The notes under the pieces were generated by a model. It was not told the origin of the DNA, made no database searches, and was given only the letters and a program-made list of their open reading frames with translations. Position numbers and translations under genes: made by a program. This document shows positions 59,776-64,000 of a stretch of DNA of 64,000 nt, piece by piece. The DNA lies in assembly GCA_030998015.1 (NCBI GenBank), contig JARWMV010000237.1:434001-498000 (forward strand), in the 5' to 3' direction. This DNA is from Ceratorhiza oryzae-sativae (Eukaryota > Basidiomycota > Agaricomycetes > Cantharellales > Ceratobasidiaceae). Every line of letters begins with the position of its first letter. Within the stretch, counting starts at the first letter, position 1.

Positions 59776-61444
59776 ATGTCCGCGAGCTCGAGAAAGCCCA
59801 AACATCCTCGCAAGTCGACTGGAAGCGATATCGAGCAACCACCGAGCCCTGGAAAGAATCGTAGCACAAAACGGAGAAAGGTGGATCATGTTGATGTGAG
59901 TGTTATCGATCGCCTGAAGCATTGTGCGCAACGCTGACAGATCGTGTCCAACCCTGGGCCACGATATATTAGGACGGGATTGCCGCGTCCTTTCTGAAGA
60001 AGATTCTGGCCGCCGAGCAGTCGCTCAAGGACGACTTGGCTGCTTGCGAGGCGCACATGGCGCGGGAAGAGGCTGAATACGCCGCGGCCATGGAGCGCAT
60101 CGTCAATGCTCGTCGCGAGGCCTCTATCTGGAGAGCAAACAGGATTGCCCAGCTCGACGCCACCCGACGCGAGCTGATGGCCCAACAACAGGATGCAGAA
60201 CTCGCTGCGGAAATGGCGCGGATACGTCTCAAACGGGCGCAAGAGGCAAAAGAAGCAAAGGAGGCCTCAACCAAGGAGACCAATGACCTACGCCATGAGC
60301 GGAAGAAGCGTAGGAACGCAGAGTTGAGAAGGGCTGAGGAGGAACGCGCTGCCCGACAACAACCGGAAATCATCGTCGAGAGCGATCTATGCTACATTAG
60401 TGACCTCGATGACGAATTCATGGACGCAGAAGACGAGCCCGCGTCTTCGATCTCCGATTTCGACGACGGAAGCAGCACTCAATCTCGCGCCGACGAGTCC
60501 GAGGACGAGCTTATGGCAAACACAACTGCGCGGCCGGAAAAGATTGAAGTTCAGGAGGGCGGAGAGTCGGACGATGACCAAGAGATCGAGGTCTGCCATT
60601 CCTAACATTTTGTTTCGTTATCCATTATTGACCGCTTTGCTCATAGGATCTCATAAGCAACCATTCAGATTACAGCGATGAATCGAACCAGCCTCCTCCC
60701 GTTCCCAGTTTCAAATCTCATCTCAAGGCGGCCCAGGCAGCAGCTCGTGCTCGTAAAGAACTCCTTGAGCGTCAAGCCCGAGCGAAAGCAGAAGCAGAGC
60801 AGGCTTTTGCCGAACGAGAGCGAGTGCGTCGAGAGCGAGAATGGAGGGCGCAGCAGGAGGCTGCTCGGCGAGAACAAGCAGAACAGCTAAAGCGAGAGCA
60901 GGAGCGAATCAAGAAGGCCAGGCAGGAGCAAGCCAGGCGAGAATACGAACGACAAGAGTGGCAGCGACAGCAACAACAGCGTCGAACGGATGGCTCAACG
61001 TCTTGCCGATCGATGGACACTTCTAGTGGTGCGACAGCAGCCGCTTGGGCTCGATATACCACCCAGTGGAACAAGCTTCAAGGAACCGGCGCCTCAGGAA
61101 AACAACCGACGCGATTCTTTATTTCTCGAACATCCCTTGGCCGACCGTACGTTCCCCTCGTCAACCCGATGACATCACCAAGGAAGCTGTCGCTGCGCTC
61201 GTTCTTTCCAACGCGCACAGTCAACAGAAGGGTACCAAGGCGAGACTAAGGGAGCTCTTGCTTCTCTGGCATCCAGACAAGTTTATTGGCCGGTGAGTAT
61301 GTTTGTTGCGTCTCTTTCCCTATAACTGACTCTGTTCGCAGTTGGATGGCCTACGTTGTTCCTGCGGATCAAGAAGACGTGACTGAAGGTGTCATGGCCG
61401 TTGCACGAATCGCCAACGAATTGCTTACTGAACGTAGCCTCTGA
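59776..61444 (+). CDS. Coiled-coil protein with C-terminal J-like (HPD) domain
   Basis: Exons 59776..59895, 59973..60590, 60647..61292 and 61342..61444 give about 495 residues. A basic N-terminus (STKRRKVDHVD) is followed by a charged Ala/Arg/Glu-rich coiled coil (about 50-160) and an acidic Ser/Asp stretch (about 160-230). A second Arg/Gln/Glu coiled coil (about 240-350) precedes the end domain with SNIPWPTV, DDITKEAVAALVLS and RLRELLLLWHPDKF. The HPD triplet in an amphipathic helix context suggests a divergent J domain, which would stimulate an Hsp70; this family is common but uncharacterised in basidiomycetes. One base is missing near 61108..61111. It diverges from CHL1. Confidence 0.75.
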
Positions 61445-61911
61445 CGATTATCACGATTATGCTTATGACCAATATGTTTGTATTGATTTTGGTTAGTTGC
61501 CATGTATTTTCCCTCTCCTAGATTGCTTTCATAGCATTTAGTCTGTGCTAATTTTATTGTAGTACTTTGGATAGTGCTTGTTATAATACATACAAATGAA
61601 ATTCTGCTTAACACTACCCTTATTGACACCCGGTGCTTTTATTCATGAAACATGGGTCTGAACGGTGTTGATGCTCATGAATCAATCGATGCCCGAACTC
61701 GGGGTACGAGGAGGACCCCAAGAGCATAAATCCATTTCACGTTCCGATTATGGTAAGACCCAGCTTCGAATCCTATTTAAGCTGTTGCCTAAGCCCACCT
61801 TCACCTGCATTGAACCACCACCACCCCCGTGTCTGCAGACATCCATGTGAGCTACGCCGACTCTTATCCCTGAGCCACCCGCGTATAACTGCATCGCCAC
61901 CTAGAGAACCC

Positions 61912-62172
61912 ATGGTGGCATCGACTAAACAAGCACAACATCACGCTCGCCAAGAGCAAGAACACGCCGAGGCCCAGAAGCGGAAAGCAGAACGGCGAGC
62001 CGCCCACGAAGCCCGCATGCGTAAACAGTCTGAGCAAGCTGCTCGAGCCAAGATCGAGCTGTTGAATTTACAATCATATGCGTGTATGTATGCGCATATT
62101 TGTTTCTGTTTCGTATCCCCCCTCTCTGATATCATGCGCGAGTTCGCGGGAATCCCCCTTCTTCTTCCTTAG
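61912..62172 (+). CDS. Short charged coiled-coil ORF, possible gene fragment
   Basis: An ATG-started frame of 86 codons whose first about 50 residues are His/Glu/Arg/Lys/Ala-rich heptad-like sequence (AEAQKRKAERRAAHEARM). This composition resembles the coiled coils of the preceding J-like protein. It then degenerates into hydrophobic residues after a GTATGT that could be a splice donor. It may be the remnant of a partial duplication or a first exon cut off by the retroelement. Confidence 0.3.
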   Translation: MVASTKQAQHHARQEQEHAEAQKRKAERRAAHEARMRKQSEQAARAKIELLNLQSYACMYAHICFCFVSPLSDIMREFAGIPLLLP

Positions 62173-62326
62173 TTCTCTACCTTCGTAGTTGAGCTAAGGT
62201 ATCGTATTTTCTTTCTTTTCTCATGTATTCTATTCACACTGTACTCTATAGTACGATTTGTATCTTAGGTACAGTATATACAGTTCTCTACCTTCGTAGT
62301 TGAGCTAAGTACGATTTGTATCTTAG
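62171..62326. repeat. Direct-repeat module before copia ORF
   Basis: A 28-bp sequence starting AGTTCTCTACC occurs at 62171..62198 and again at 62282..62309, 111 bp apart. An 18-bp sequence GTACGATTTGTATCTTAG occurs at 62251..62268 and 62309..62326. Copy two has the two blocks fused; copy one has 52 bp between them. Confidence 0.85.
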
Positions 62327-62355
62327 CCACAAGATACCTCCCTGCGTGAGAGGTT

Positions 62356-64000
62356 ATGAGCCCCGCAGCCTCTACTAATACGAAACCAGAGAGCCCCGTC
62401 GACCCGGTAACAGTCCCGCCAGCGATGTCTTCGAGCCACAAGCCGAGCTACTTGAGCAAGAAGTCGCTCGATGTTCCCGCTCTGAAGAGCGACGGATCTA
62501 ATTACACGGCATGGAAATTTCGTCAGCAAATGGTCCTACGCCTACGAGGCCTAGAGGACATCGTTCTCGGAGTCGAGAAACCCCCGGCTGAACTCACCGA
62601 TGCCGATGCCAAAGACAAATCAAGGTCGAGCGAATATACTGAATCCCTAGCCGAGTGGCTAAAACGCGATCAAGAGGCTCTCGCCCAGATCGCATTGGCG
62701 ATGGAAGATGAGGCGCTAGCCGATATCGTCGAGGCCGAAACATCGCAAGAGGCGTGGACGCGAGTCGTCGAAAGGTGGGAAGGGAAGGGAGCTCAATCGA
62801 TATCCTTCCTGTACCACCAACTAGTCAATACGAAGATCGAAGAAGATCATGACATTACCGCGGGTATAAATTCCCTCCGTACGATCGCTTCGAAGATGAA
62901 AACACTAGGCGAACCGATTAGCGACTCTATGCTCGCTCAAATTATAATGAATGCGTTACCTCCATCGTATGCCGTCGTCAGCACGGTCATCCAGACGTCG
63001 AATCAATCGGGTTCAATTACCTCCGATTTAGTTATAAAGGCCGCATTAGCCGAGGAAGAGCGTCGCAAGAAGGGTCTTGGACTCACCGCGATGTTCACGA
63101 GCATTGCCAAGGGCAAAACTGCGACGTCGAAGGCCAAGGAACAGCAGTCCAGGCAGAGCCCTAAGACCTGTTCCAATTGCGGCAAGCCCGGACACTTAAG
63201 GGCTAAATGCTGGGCGAAAGGAGGTGGTGCAGAGGGCCAAGGACCGTTCCAAAAGCGGCAGTCGCCGAAAGATAAAGGGAAAGACAGGGAGAAACCCAAA
63301 TCCGGTGATGCGAAACCAAAAGTCGAATCAGCGCAGATCGCGACGACATTTGTAGCTACGGACGACGTACCAGAGATACCGACGCTATATGCGCTACCCG
63401 TAGTCGATGAAGAGACAGCCGCGCACTATTGGCTGATCGACTCAGGGGCATCTCGTCACATGACCCCTCAGCGCGAATGGTTTTCGATTTACCGGTCCCT
63501 TGTACCTCCGGTCCCGGTTCGAGTCGGCGACGGAACCAAGATATATGCGGTCGGCATTGGCCGGATCCTAGTCACGCTTCGTAATCGTAAGGGTCATGAG
63601 ACCGATGCATACATGGAATCAGTGCTGCACGTACCCGATCTAAACGCGAGCCTGATGTCGGTGACCCAGCTCAATGAGAAGCACATGAACGTTTTATTCC
63701 AGAGGGGTATCGGCGCGATTATGATCAGTCAGGACGGTCGAGGCGACGAAATAGGATGGGCGAAGCAGTCAGGGCAACTCTACAAGGTTCAAGCGAAAAT
63801 TACACACACCGATTCTACCGCGCATACGGCCTTCGTAGAGCCAGACAGCAAAAATAACGATAGCGATTTACATGCCCAAGAATTCGTCGCATATACCGCG
63901 AGTACAGTCGCGCGAGCAGACCTACCTACCTGGCACCGCCGATTTGGTCACCTAAACTACGAATATGTGCTAGATATGGTGAGGAAAGGCGCGGTTGAAG
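62356..64000 (+). CDS. Ty1/copia retrotransposon gag-pol, 5' part (cut by window edge)
   Basis: One uninterrupted frame from ATG 62356 to the window end, at least 548 codons. Gag: KSLDVPALKSDGSNYTAW near residue 35 and a UBN2-like region to about 230. A CCHC zinc knuckle CSNCGKPGHLRAKC lies at about 272-285. The aspartic protease motif LIDSGASRHM follows, with the catalytic Asp at about 362. A GAG-pre-integrase start, WHRRFGHLNYEYVLDM, is at about 526. Integrase and reverse transcriptase should follow beyond the window. The order protease before integrase marks a copia element. The frame has no stop or shift, unlike several host genes here, which suggests a recent copy. Confidence 0.95.
   Translation, partial: MSPAASTNTKPESPVDPVTVPPAMSSSHKPSYLSKKSLDVPALKSDGSNYTAWKFRQQMVLRLRGLEDIVLGVEKPPAELTDADAKDKSRSSEYTESLAEWLKRDQEALAQIALAMEDEALADIVEAETSQEAWTRVVERWEGKGAQSISFLYHQLVNTKIEEDHDITAGINSLRTIASKMKTLGEPISDSMLAQIIMNALPPSYAVVSTVIQTSNQSGSITSDLVIKAALAEEERRKKGLGLTAMFTSIAKGKTATSKAKEQQSRQSPKTCSNCGKPGHLRAKCWAKGGGAEGQGPFQKRQSPKDKGKDREKPKSGDAKPKVESAQIATTFVATDDVPEIPTLYALPVVDEETAAHYWLIDSGASRHMTPQREWFSIYRSLVPPVPVRVGDGTKIYAVGIGRILVTLRNRKGHETDAYMESVLHVPDLNASLMSVTQLNEKHMNVLFQRGIGAIMISQDGRGDEIGWAKQSGQLYKVQAKITHTDSTAHTAFVEPDSKNNDSDLHAQEFVAYTASTVARADLPTWHRRFGHLNYEYVLDMVRKGAVE

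Larger units (their letters stand above)
61445..62355. other. Intergenic / leader of copia element
   Basis: 911 bp from the J-like gene stop to the copia ATG. It contains a short coiled-coil open frame at 61912 and a duplicated module at 62171..62326. I could not find a long terminal repeat with TG...CA ends or a convincing primer-binding site. Confidence 0.5.
62171..64000 (+). mobile_element. Ty1/copia LTR retrotransposon, left portion
   Basis: Defined by the gag-pol frame; the left boundary is uncertain and set provisionally at the direct-repeat module. The right end lies outside the window. Confidence 0.8.

Noticed and set aside
1..64000. CRISPR arrays, operons, riboswitches or prokaryotic features
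   Set aside because: None seen; the DNA is clearly spliced fungal nuclear sequence.

Overview
The window is nuclear DNA of a filamentous basidiomycete, most likely an Agaricomycete of the Rhizoctonia/Ceratobasidium type. The genus is inferred from gene content and style; the sequence contains no species marker. The evidence is compact protein genes split by many 45-60 nt introns, fungal-specific families (a Cdc11/Nud1-type SIN scaffold, She9/Mdm33, Mir1, a CYP505-type P450-reductase fusion, Chl1) and a Ty1/copia element. I resolved about 100 introns in 17 gene models, and every model closes in frame at its stop. Ten of them close only after allowing one or more missing single bases.

Layout. 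0.8-3.8 kb: an ornithine cyclodeaminase-family gene and the beta subunit of the mitochondrial processing peptidase, both on the minus strand. 4.7-6.5 kb: two HSP20 genes head to head on the arms of a nearly perfect 839-bp inverted repeat with a 109-bp spacer and mirrored heat-shock elements. 7.0-12.9 kb: a large LRR septation-network scaffold. 12.9-24.6 kb: gene-poor DNA around an isolated TALE homeobox gene. 24.6-27.4 kb: divergent ETF-beta and MYG1. 28.3-32.4 kb: a 20-exon CYP505-like fusion. 35.2-38.5 kb: a RING-H2 protein. 40.2-43.6 kb: 2-oxoglutarate dehydrogenase E1. 44.9-45.6 kb: a foldback/MITE-like element. 45.7-50.3 kb: mitochondrial phosphate carrier, a class I methyltransferase and an FMO, all on the minus strand. 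50.9-55.6 kb: She9 and a PH-domain protein, on the plus strand. 55.8-61.4 kb: the Chl1 helicase, divergent from a coiled-coil/J-like protein. 62.4 kb to the edge: the 5' part of an intact copia gag-pol ORF.

How the genes relate. Many products are mitochondrial (MPP-beta, ETF-beta, OGDH E1, phosphate carrier, She9, probably MYG1), but they are not an operon-like unit; neighbours are unrelated housekeeping genes. Local regulation is visible at the HSP20 palindrome and at two short divergent promoters (ETFB/MYG1 and CHL1/J-like protein).

Main observations: the HSP20 palindrome, a high share of GC-AG introns (5 of about 100), micro-exons down to 8 nt, a long isolated homeobox locus, a foldback element, and ten single-base deficits that all go in the same direction and look like residual sequencing deletions. 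I found no convincing new defence or enzymatic system.
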